A stretch of 64,000 nucleotides of DNA from Nectonema munidae. Taxonomy: Eukaryota > Nematomorpha > Nectonematoida > Nectonematidae. The stretch lies in contig JAUIRK010000710.1 of assembly GCA_030549495.1 (NCBI GenBank), positions 248,001 to 312,000 on the forward strand. The letters are read 5' to 3'. Below, in pieces: positions 1 through 10,041 of this stretch (the first letter of the stretch is position 1; each line of letters opens with the position of its first letter). A model generated the notes under the pieces. It did no database searches and was not told the origin of the DNA. It saw only the letters and a list, made by a program, of their open reading frames with translations. Both the position numbers and the translations under genes were made by a program.

Positions 1-1506
1 TGAATACCTACCTTCGCATTTTTGGCGTGTTTAGGATGTGGAGTTGAAGTGATATTCATCTTATGTGAAATTTTAACATGATTTTGATTTAGTAAAAGCA
101 GGGTTACGTTGTCAAAGTCGGTAGTCGGAGCACTGATGAGTCTAGGAAGCAGGAGAGGCATTAGTTAATTATACTTTATTGTAAGCACCTTATTAATTAA
201 TACTAATATTAAAATTTTATTTTTCAATTCAAACTTAATACTATCTTTAGCATTTATATTTACATTCTATCTATAAATCTTAATCTTAATTAAGCTTATC
301 TCTAAATATTATCTCTCAAGTGTTTTATTCAATTATAAAGCTTGAACGATATGAACTTTTTTTAACCTCTTTTTCATGGCGTTTTCATGATTAGATTTTT
401 ATTATTATCAAATAACCCTTTTGAAATTTCATCAAAGAATATATTGGGTTGTTTTCTGCTTTAACAAGTGCAATATTTTTTAAAAGCTCTAAAAAGCACT
501 CCTATAAAAGAAACAGTTTTCGAATAAAATCTTCTGGATAAGCTTTCGATATTCATTTTTTCTCATACACAGGTTTGCCGCTCTACCCGTGATTTTGACT
601 ATTCAAATTTATTCCTCAATTTGCATAATAGTTGATTGACAAGTGCTCAACTGATTTTTAATTGGGCCTTGATGTGTAAAATTTCTTAGAGCTATTGCCA
701 GGGCTAACGTTAATGTAGAATTAGTGTTAGTATTAGGGTTGAGGTTGGGTTTAGTGTTGTACATACATTTACATATACATTTTTTGACATTCTTGACACA
801 AAAAAGGTCTTGCGCTATAACCATAGTCGGAGTTATAGATCCTTAAGGGATGGCAGTTAAAAAATAATTTTAAGTGTTTGATCATGGAAAAATAAGCTTA
901 ATCTTTGTTTAAGCATGTGGAATCGCCTTTCTTTAGTTGAAATCTCCGCAATCCTCCTTATCCGAATCAAATAAGTTTTATTCGTTCTCAATTTCATTTG
1001 TGAAAGTTTCACATGGGAGTAAAATTTCACCTTCATAAGGATCAGTCTTCAACAAATTTTCACAAGTTTTCTCCTTATAATCCTTTCCAAACCGTTTCTA
1101 ATTTCTTTACTTTGCGAACAAAAAGAGTTCACTGTCTTCATTTTTTCTCCAGTAAAATAAAGTGTTTATAATTGAAAAGTAGTGAATTGAATAGATGCAT
1201 AAACTTAAACATCAAATTTTATGTTTTTTTGCACATTTATTTCAACAATTTTTCTTTTGTATGCGTTTGTTAAATTTCTAATTCTCTTCATTGACAAAAG
1301 TAATAAATAGGTTTTTAAATGCTGCACTTGTAGCAAAATGAGTAAAATTTACATTGAATATATAAAATTCCATTGAAAAAAGGCAGTGGTTAGTCTTCAA
1401 AATTGTGCTATTAATTACACAGCGCTCATTACCCATGAAAAATTCTTTTACTAGATTTTCAACAATTAAATTATCTAATCTTTTCCTAATATGATACCAT
1501 TATTAG
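1..1506. other. AT-rich non-coding stretch
   Basis: No convincing coding exon, terminal inverted repeat or tandem array seen. It should contain part of the intron or upstream exons of the gene ending at 2,002, but none could be picked out. Confidence 0.5.
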
Positions 1507-2002
1507 GGCTGGACGTGTGGAATATTCCAAACTGAATGGCCTTGAAATTCATGACGAAGGCATCTTTGGTAAGTTTTTTTTATGTGATAGAATTCCTATT
1601 TTTTTTTTGAAAAATTTTTTATAATATTTTTCTATAATAAATTCAAAAACCGAAATATACCCAAATCTCAAAGCTTTTATCTCAAATCTTAATGAAAAAT
1701 ATTTTCTTTTTAATATTATTGATTTATTACAATTTCAAAAATAGAATTCTCAAAATTTTTAGAAACCTTACTTTTTGCCATTTTAATTGTCTCCTCCCCC
1801 ATCCTTCCTTTTAGGAGATGATGAACAAAGTGAGTTTGAGGAATTTTGCTCCCACAGTGGACTCCGTCAATGCATCAACGAGAGCTTTGTTGCTATGCCT
1901 CTTGTCGCGAACCACGTCAAAAAGAATGCCGTAAGCACTTTCCATCACTTAAAGAGGAGGGTGAATCCTTGGATGGATGAGGCCTGCCAAGGCCAAGGCT
2001 GA
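1507..2002 (+). CDS. 3' end of an unrecognised spliced host gene
   Basis: Two exons join in phase. Exon A (1,507-1,568) follows an attag acceptor and ends at a GTAAGT donor. Exon B (1,815-2,002) follows a pyrimidine-rich ccttccttttag acceptor and runs to TGA. The interrupted Gly codon (G + GA) keeps the frame. The 82 encoded residues begin AGRVEYSKLNGLEIHDEG and continue into an acidic DDEQSEFEEF patch, then a Cys-containing stretch, ending RVNPWMDEACQGQG. The exons are clearly GC-richer than the flanks. The 5' part of the gene lies upstream, perhaps outside the window. I do not recognise the family. The GTAAGC at 1,930 could be an alternative donor, in which case the last ~24 residues would be intronic. 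Confidence 0.55.
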
Positions 2003-2714
2003 AGTTTTGTTTAATCGATTCGATCCCATTGTGATCTTTAGGCGACGCAGACAATTTCTTGATTAGCCAATAGGTTTAAAATTTATTTTTAATTTAGTCT
2101 TATTCCAACACGTGTTGTACACGGGCTTGCATTTTTGTGAATCTATATCTACGTCTCAAAAAATGTGCTTTAAACTGGAGCAGAAGTTTTTGCTATTTAA
2201 GAAATTTTAATTTTAAAATAAAAAGTTTGGTCAAATGACAATTTTTACAGAAAAATACAGTTTTTTTAGATTTTAAATTTAATCTCATTTTTTGATTTGA
2301 AAATCAGTTATTTAAATTTCTTTTTTTTAATCTCAATTTGAAGGTGAAAAGATATAGGTGCCTTTCTTTCAGTAAAAAAAACACCAAGTTCTTTTGTCAT
2401 TACAAAACATCCACCGTTTTTACTGACTGCGTCTTTTCAATGTAGATGACACCCTTAACTCTAAAGGCCTATTGCCTAGCCTGTCAGTATTTTAGCAGTC
2501 ACTCTCTACTAATCTAAATACTCGACACGTGAAATTTTTGGCTAAAATGAATCCTTTGTCCACCCATTTGTGTAATAACGCTCTCCAAAACCAGTTTTCC
2601 TTTTGCCTTTAAACACTCGTATTCCTATAGCGAATATTGGCACTTCTACATGTTTCGATTTTAAAGAAACTAAAAGAAAAGAGTATAAATATTCCTAAAA
2701 AAATGCCTGCAACT
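2003..2714. other. Non-coding flank
   Basis: Downstream of the preceding stop. AT-rich, nothing recognised. The 8-bp target duplication CTGCAACT of the next element is at 2,707-2,714. Confidence 0.5.
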
Positions 2715-2972
2715 CATAGCGCGCTACCTATTAAATTTTGGGGCACAAGTCCCCCCCCTCCCCCAGCTAGTTTTCAAGCTCCCCTAAAAATATCTCAAAC
2801 ATCTAGCATTCATGATAATTTCTTTCATGAAAATGTAATCTGTATAGATATGGCTTGACAAATACATCATATGTTTTCTTTTCGCCTTGAAGCAGATTAA
2901 TCAGATAGTTCAAAAATTAGCGCCCCAATGAGGCCCCCCCCCCTCTAAAATTTTTGTTTAGCGCGGGCACTG
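2715..2972. mobile_element. hAT-type MITE, 258 bp, poly-C/G arms
   Basis: Flanked by identical 8-bp direct repeats CTGCAACT (2,707-2,714 and 2,973-2,980), the hAT target-site length. The right end read inward starts CAGTGCCCGCGCTAA. The left end starts CATAGCGCGCTA, so the inverted repeats are imperfect but share GCGCTA. Both arms carry homopolymer C runs (about 2,750 and 2,934). No coding capacity, so non-autonomous. Confidence 0.75.
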
Positions 2973-3315
2973 CTGCAACTCAAGATATCGGAATGAGCAC
3001 TTGCTTATTTTATTAAATAAAAACCAATTGAATTCTAATTAAATTGTGATCCCCTCTACTCAATTAAACAACTAACTTCCTGTTAAGAAATAATTAAAAG
3101 ATAGATAACTCACGAATGACAAATCGATGAACAAACAAACTAACAAGACTGTGATATACTTGAATTAATTTACTCTTCACCGAATAATTTGCTTCCGAAA
3201 CGAATAGAGCTCATTTGAATATGTTTAATATCACTTAAAAAGAACATTGGTGAGAACATTTCATTAACTCTAATTTTACCCTTGACAAATATTGCTATCT
3301 ACCAATTTTGCTAAA

Positions 3316-4805
3316 ATGCTGAGTTCCATACAAATGATTCTAATATTTCTTATGCTGTTTGTCCATTACCACACGCTCAAGGGTCATTATTTTCTCAAAC
3401 TACAGTAAGTTATAACTCAATACAGGTTGTTAACCACAAACGAAAAACTTTAAATAGATGTTAAAGGGCGTAACTTATGAAAAGCAAGAAAGCAACATTT
3501 GTGGAGATTTGAAATATGTTGCTACTATGATCTGTTTACAAATTAGAATGTCCAAAATAGTGTCTTTTTGTGAGGATAGGGTAATAATAATCAGCCAAAA
3601 GTTCTACATTCCCGCAAAAAACATACAAACTTCGAAAAATGGTAAAAAGAAAGCTCAAAAGTGTTCACTTTTACCACCTTTACTCATAAAACTTGGAATG
3701 ATGAAGAATTTTGCTGAAGCAATGAATAAACATGGTGGAGACATTTGTCAATAAACTATAACGTCTAAGTTAAATGCACATATGTAATACATTTACATGC
3801 TTTCATTTTCTATTTCACTTATTTGTGTATCATTTTTTGAAGTGAATGTTATGGATGTTACTTGTTATTTAGACGACTAAAAGTTTCTTTAATATCTTTG
3901 GAAATATAGCTAATCAAAAAATTGAATACGATATTTGAGTTAAGCTTTAAATTTTACATAGAAATTAAAAGTTTATTTTATTTTTTAAAATTTTACATAG
4001 TTATTTTATAGTATATACAAATTTATGCAATGCTAGGACAGCCATGTCAAACATGCAGCCCATTACAAACAGTTTTGCGGCCCACACAGATTACAGTATT
4101 ATTAATTATAATTTTATGTATAAGTGTAGATTTAGACTTTTCAGAGAACTAGGTTGATTGATTTTCACTTATCATCTCTTATAAAAGTTCGCACTGCACA
4201 GAAATTTCAGCCAGACATAGCAAAGATTGTGAATAACAAGAGGTGTCAAGCCTCGGGACAAGAACGTGTAAAGTATTTGAATAATTAATAAATGTTTATT
4301 TTGAACTATTGTAATTTATGTGCATTTCATTTGTAGTTCATTCAAATACATGTGGACCATGTATGTTGCCTTATAAACTTTTTTTATATTAAAATAAAGA
4401 ACAGATATATATCCTTGCTAATTTTTTAATTAAATTATTTTGTTTAACTATACATGACTTTGTACTTGCATTTTTGAATATAATCAAACCATTACATGTT
4501 TCTAAGTTCAAAGTAAAATATTCTGCAATAATTTTTATTGAACAACTTTAAATATAATTGTAGGAGTGCGGCCCTCATGAGAACATAAACTCACTCCGTT
4601 GGCCCTCATGGGACTCCGAGTTTGACATGCCTGTGCTAGGACATATGAAAAATATTTATTCTTTGTTTCATTGGTTTCCTTTCAAGAAAATTTGATAACG
4701 AATTTAGCGGTTTATTTCAACAGGTGGAAGAAGCTTACAAATCCAAGAATTACACAAAGAAGAAGAAACCCAAGTTCATCAGGAGCAGCAATCCTCTACT
4801 CCTAA
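3316..4805 (+). CDS. Candidate two-exon small secreted peptide
   Basis: Exon 1 (3,316-3,404) begins ATG and encodes MLSSIQMILIFLMLFVHYH, a good signal-peptide profile, followed by a GTAAGT donor. Exon 2 (4,724-4,805) follows a tttatttcaacag acceptor. Joining them gives a 56-residue product with a basic tail (QRRRNPSSSG). The intron (about 1.3 kb) would contain a repeated-gene fragment and an hAT element, both of which look secondarily inserted. A different phase of exon 2 is open further, to 4,859, and encodes a Lys-rich sequence, so the join is uncertain. No homologue recognised. Confidence 0.3.
3458..3754 (+). pseudogene. Fragment of unclassified repeated Cys/His family (copy 1)
   Basis: A 98-codon open stretch carries two blocks that recur in the copy at 49.75-50.8 kb: NICGDLKYVATMICLQI followed by a FCEDR motif, and LLPPLLIKLGMMKNFAEAMN. 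In the other copy the matching first block is WQICCDLKVIAILSGLQL. I recall this as a high-copy arthropod family of unknown function; that is memory, not a search. The conserved parts around these blocks are missing, so this is a truncated remnant. Confidence 0.55.
4039..4633 (+). mobile_element. hAT element, internally deleted, 595 bp
   Basis: Perfect 8-bp duplications TGCTAGGA flank it (4,031-4,038 and 4,634-4,641). Ends are CAGCCATGTCAAAC and, inverted, CAGGCATGTCAAAC (one mismatch in 14). Subterminal GCGGCCC and GAGGGCC blocks are typical of hAT elements of this kind. Around 4,185-4,290 an open stretch reads QPDIAKIVNNKRCQASGQ, which resembles the C-terminus of GTF2IRD2-like hAT transposases. 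It is therefore probably a deletion derivative keeping the transposase tail. Confidence 0.75.
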
Positions 4806-5639
4806 GCGATTCAAATTACTTCTCCAAAAAAGTCAAATTTTCTTGGCACAAATATTTAATGTAAATAAAATATTCTATTCTTATTATATTCGAAAAAGAT
4901 GTGTGAACTTTTTTTGGCAAAATAAAATTTATTTTTCTATTCATCATTATTGTTGTAGGCAGAATTTCAATAAAATTTTCTATTCTGAGTGAGATCAAAT
5001 CATGTATTTAAAAGAAGATGTAAGTATGATCCATGAAACACGCGTAATGAATTATAACCCCGCATGGTGGTCATATAGGGCCAAAGCGGCCTTGACATAT
5101 TTTGAAAGTAGAGTTGACTACCTCTAATCTCAAAATCACTAATTCGGACCTTCGTTAATTACGGCACTTTGATTATTTCGGAAATCTGTAATTTAGTAAA
5201 ATTATTGAATGATTTATTCCATTAACAATTGAGCCTTTTTAAGGTTTGGTAAAATAAAAGTTTCATAAATGAAGAACTAATGAGTCTCTATATTTTGCAA
5301 GAAAGACTAAAGCACGATAAACAATAAGTTTAAAAGGAATCTTCAAAAAATCGCCTACACCCAGTAGAATCAGTACATCTTAACATTAACTTACAAATTC
5401 TAATGTGGAATAATTTTTTTCTTGTACTTTTAGTATTAAACTGACATGTGACATTGAATTTTAGTTCGAGACAATTTTATAGTGAGAGAAATAGAGTAAG
5501 CAAGTGTGATTTTTTTATTTAAATAAGAATCACTAAATCGGAAAGGCCGAATCCCAAGCATTCCGGATTTGTGATAGGCGACTGTACCAAAAATAGAATC
5601 AGAGTAGTACTGCAGGTACAAATACATTATTGAATCATT
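4806..5639. other. Non-coding, with a possible repeat pair
   Basis: Mostly unremarkable. Two direct near-copies of AATCACTAATTCGG occur near 5,144 and 5,527 and may be ends of an eroded element, but I could not define one. Confidence 0.3.
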
Positions 5640-6480
5640 TCATAAATGTACAAGAGTCCATCCAGGCATTAGATTGTTTGTGATAAGCAATAGGCCACGT
5701 TTTGCCAACTATGCATACAGGTCTCTTTGGCTTGCCACTCATATGCACGGGATCTTGTGAGATCCAGTTGAATTTGAACAGACGGTCTATGTAACACGAT
5801 CCTTCCGGGTCTTCTTTCCTCGGACTGTACTTCTATCTTCGTTGCCAATAATCATGGTATAGCGCGGGATTACTCGGTAAAATAAGCCGGTTTCGTCCAT
5901 ATTGTAGACGTTTTCTGGATCGTACTGATCAATACTGTTTCGTAATCCGTTGATTTTGGATAATAATTTCGGATCGTTCTTATCCACTTCACCACCTTCG
6001 CCAAACAGGTTCACCGAGAATAACAATTAACGTTTTTTTTAATTATTATTAAGCCATCCATCCGAGGCACAGAATTCATTCCTTGGTATATTTAAACGTT
6101 CGGCAATCTTTTTTTGCTTTGACTTTGATCATTGCTGGCGGAATCGGTAAATGTGAGCGTCGACATGCGTCAAACCATTGATACAGAACCTTTTTAAAAT
6201 AAAAATACTTCGGATTTTGTGATCGGTATGTTTGCAAACGATAATATTCACTGACAGATTCACTACGATTTACAATCGCTTTCTGCTGCTTGAGAATTTT
6301 TCATCGTAATCTCTAGCTAGTTTACGCTTTGACGGTGGATTTGATGAATTTAACAAATTGATCGTTTCCAATCGTTGAGCATACCAGCAATTCTTCCACT
6401 CATCTTTGGCAAATTTAATGAACAACAATGTACAATGAATAAATGAACGATGGACGCTAAGTTTACACACACCTCTCTAT
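5640..6480 (-). mobile_element. Tigger/pogo transposase remnant (copy 1)
   Basis: Read on the minus strand, the order fits a Tigger/CENP-B-type transposase. An N-terminal psq-like helix-turn-helix (ETINLLNSSNPPSKRKLARD, about 6,370-6,310) is followed by the second HTH region (YQWFDACRRSHLPIPPAM, about 6,185-6,130). Then comes the start of the DDE domain with the first catalytic Asp in NMDETGLFYRVIP (about 5,920-5,885), and AWMDSCTFMKWF near 5,670. Several frame changes separate the pieces, and the rest of the DDE domain is not found downstream. Terminal repeats were not identified. Confidence 0.75.
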
Positions 6481-8004
6481 AAACCACACACTACAATTAA
6501 TTCATCTATTTACTCTTATTCTCCATACACATTGCCTTTATTTATACGTAAGTTAACATACAACACCAGTCTTAACTGATTTTCATTTCTTGATAAAGAC
6601 CGTAAGGTCGAAATATTGAATCCTAATTTGTCATTGTAAAGTCGAGAAGGTTTTCTATTGAAAGTTTGTTTTAGTAATTATAATTATTCTGATGTGCACC
6701 GACTTCGCCTTATCAATTGTTTATTATAATAATCAACAAATTATCTTAAAAAAATTGTTACAAAATTTAACAATCGAACATTATAAAAAATATCTCTGCT
6801 CAAATATTTAACAAATAAAGTATTTTTGTTTTTAAACAGAATAGCTAGTCTAAATATTTATTCTAAAAAAACTATTGAAAAAATTAGTTTTCAAATGTTA
6901 CAAAATGTAACAAACGCACTGATAAAGATTAAAAGTGACCTTTGTTGAAATTTTTTTTAACGAGTCTGACAATATTCATAGATATAAAATTTTAACGATT
7001 TAAAACTATTTTTCTCTCATTTAAAAACAAACAAATTTTCATTTTTGCAAAATGTTTGGTGTATTGATGGAACTAAATTTTTATCAAAAATCGGTGATTA
7101 ATTTGAATAGCTGAACTTTGGTATCATGAAAAAAGGTTATGAAAATATTAAACTTATATTCCGCTAAAAAGTAGTTTCTAATGAGATAAAATAGAATTAT
7201 TTTTAATTTAACTCTAAATACAAATTAGAGAGCTGAATGTGATAAGAGAGCTTGAGTGAAAGAAGAGAGCTTGAATGAGAGAAGAGATCTTGAGTGATTG
7301 AGTTTTAGCAGAGAAAGCGGAAGAGAAAAACAGAGAAATAGAATCACTGTGACAGATGAGAAAATCTAGTGGATCAACATGTGTTTGCTCAAAAATACTA
7401 CAAGGAGACACTGTGATAAACATTGCTTACTTATTGTGTGCATATTGAAACAATGGAATATTATTATTATATAGCTCTCACGCATCGTCTGTAAAATGTT
7501 TTTGATAGGAATTTCAGAGCAGCTTGGCATGATGTTTAACTTGAAAGTCTGCATTCACTCTTTTATTCTCTTATCTTACATTATCATGTATTCGAATGAT
7601 CATTACATCCTATAATGCGATCATCATACATGTTTTATAAACAAGCAACAACTCTTACTTATAGAAAATTATTCGGAGGAGGGGGGGGGCGAAGGTCATT
7701 TTGGCTCCCCCCCCCCCCCATCCGGATTCTAAGCATCATTCACAATTATTTTGCACATTGAAATTTAAGTTATAAAATTTTCCAAGCGCTAAATTTATTA
7801 TCTTCTTGCACTGAGTGAACTGAATATTTTTTAAAAATGGCGTTAATTTATTTTGAAATTCAAGAAAAGAGATATAAAATAAAACTTTTTTCCACTCTAA
7901 AAATGTTCGGTCTTTAACATTAGATGTAATGAGGCCTGAGCGGCCCAACACGACCATCCGAGATAACGATTTTACTTGATAATGCGAGTGTATAATTCAT
8001 TTAC
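6481..8004. other. Non-coding, with paired G and C runs
   Basis: AT-rich. A G run and a C run face each other at 7,678-7,721, a signature seen here at hAT-like ends, but no terminal repeats or duplication could be fixed around it. A purine-rich gagagaag-type low-complexity patch lies at about 7,230-7,370. Confidence 0.4.
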
Positions 8005-8480
8005 CCTCAAATAAGAAGGCTTGGATGACAAGCAATCTCTTTGAACTTTTTATGAAAAGACTAAACAAAAAATGCAGTCCCAAAGCCGAAAGATCATGTT
8101 GCTTGACAATGGCCGTGTCACCCTCACCTAGAATTTTCGAACATTAAACTTATTTTTCTTCCTCTTAACACTTCTTCCATCACTCAGCCAATGGATCAAG
8201 GAATCATACACGCGGTCAAGTTAAAATTCAGGAAGTGATAGTTGCGAAGAATAATGAATCAAATGGAGCAAGAACCAGGGTTAACGGCTTCTGATCTGAT
8301 GCGACGTACTGATCTATTGCGTTCACCAAACATGGAAGGAAACACGTGTTGTCACAATTCAGAAGTGTTTTGAAAGATGTGGAATTGGTTATGAGAACGC
8401 TGAAAATAAAGTTGATCAAGACAAAGAAGAGGAGAATGATGATGTGGAAACTGTGCGCTGAAAAGAGTTGCAATTGAGTA
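8005..8480 (+). mobile_element. Tigger/pogo transposase remnant (copy 2)
   Basis: The plus strand encodes the middle of a Tigger DDE domain: NKKAWMTSNLFELFMKRL, then the second catalytic Asp in KIMLLDNGRV (about 8,086-8,110). A degraded stretch follows, then TQPMDQGIIHAVKLKFRK (about 8,185-8,250), which matches the family's conserved QPMDQ motif. Stops and frame changes are present. Not joined to copy 1, which is on the other strand and covers a different part. Confidence 0.75.
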
Positions 8481-9543
8481 TGGATAATTTTGTTGAAATT
8501 GATGCTTCACTAGTAACTAGTCTTCTACCTCTCTAACTAGTCTAGGCTTCAACTGTTGAAGATTTTGAGCGCCGGCTTGAACTCAACCAAGAAGATGAAA
8601 GAATTAAAAAATAGTTCACCTGAACTCCAGCACAAGAACCTTGTGGATGTCAGTAAGAGTATTTCTGACACAAACATTTGTGGTTAGCAAAGACTTCGCT
8701 AAAATACTAGAAAGATGCATAGAATTAAATGATGCAGTGGAGCCAGAATCGCGGCGCCAAAGACCTTTGATTATTTAAAAGGATAATGTATAAGCCTTTA
8801 GCAAAACCGACATCACTTTTAGAGACAACAGTACCAAAAAGCTCTTCAGATTTATATATTTGTTTTCATCAAATCTCACCTTTTGTTTGCCATTTTTTGC
8901 TTAGCTGATAGTTCTAAGAAACAAGGATTACTGATTCTCAGTTCAAGGCGTTAGGATTAATCATAGATATTTTCCGCAGAATGAAGACAAAATTTAGCAG
9001 AATTAAAATGAACTGATTCCGATAAATAGAGCGATAATTGTCACTTGTGAAGAAGTCCTGAAAGAGCTACTTTGGTTAAAACTAAAAATTAGGCTCAATA
9101 TATTTTTAGACTACTAGGAATCCTTTTGATCACAAAAACTAGATGAAGAATGAATATATTTATTTCGCAAAAAGTTTGCGCAAAGAAAGGTTTAACTCCT
9201 TAGTTTATTCCTGCTTAATTTCTTTTAAAATGTAGATGGAAATGTCACTAATTTCTTAATGACTTTTCAAAGTATCTCAAAGCATTTTACTTATATTTAT
9301 AGTAATTTTGAATTTATTGAATAGATAAACATACTAGCATGTTGTGGAGGAGGAGTGAAACTTGTCAAACCCGATCTTAGTTTGACATCAAGTTCTGAAA
9401 CTTCTAGCTCTTCGTGTTGTTAGCGCTCTACCTTTATTCCTTCGAAGGAAGGGCTTTTCCACTGATGATTTTATTAATTAAAAAATAATCTAGCAAGAAA
9501 AGAATCAAATATTGATTGTTGACGTTTCTACACCTTCCTTTAG
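8481..9543. other. Non-coding or highly eroded
   Basis: The first part may be decayed 3' sequence of the Tigger copy. Nothing else is supportable. Confidence 0.4.
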
Positions 9544-9727
9544 CTACAAATGATTGAGTCCTACGAAGTTACAAAAATAAAGGTATCTTCGGGTGTTTTC
9601 ATCGAGAAGGCACAATTGCGCCGCTTGTATCCAACTATGAGAAGAGTAGGCTTGATGCGAAATCGAATCCAAGACCTTGAGTTATACCCACCTTACTCAT
9701 GCCTCCAACAACAGAAATTTTTTTAGA
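9544..9727 (+). other. Candidate terminal exon, unassigned
   Basis: After a cacttcctttag-like acceptor the plus strand stays open for about 60 codons to TAG. It reads LQMIESYEVTKIKVSSGVF and ends around YPPYSCLQQQ, with base composition more even than the flanks. No partner exon was identified and I do not recognise it. It could be a host 3' exon convergent with LIN37, or chance. Confidence 0.25.
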
Positions 9728-9992
9728 AAAGTATTTAAATTTGTTTCGACAAAGATTGAACATAACTTTAAAAAAAGAGGATTATGAGGTATAAAAAGGA
9801 AAAACAAGGTATGGAAATTAGAAGTTCAGAGACCATGTAACATGAATTGAATGTAAAAGATTATGGATTTTATGTAAATCACTGCTCCATATAGATAAAA
9901 TACAAGCGCGTATATAACTTTGAAAGCCACTAAGGAATTTTAATCTTCAAGTCACCTTCAAAATCAAGTGTGTATGCAAAAAAATTGTACAC

Positions 9993-9998
9993 TTTATT
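9993..9998 (-). terminator. Polyadenylation signal AATAAA for LIN37
   Basis: AATAAA on the minus strand lies about 44 nt past the LIN37 stop, a normal position for a short 3' UTR. Confidence 0.6.
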
Positions 9999-10041
9999 AA
10001 CATCATTCATTATTCTTTTGAAAAATATAAATACGGATTTT

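Noticed and set aside
7676-7725. Small MITE bounded by facing G and C runs
   Set aside because: No terminal repeat or target duplication could be defined beyond the homopolymers.
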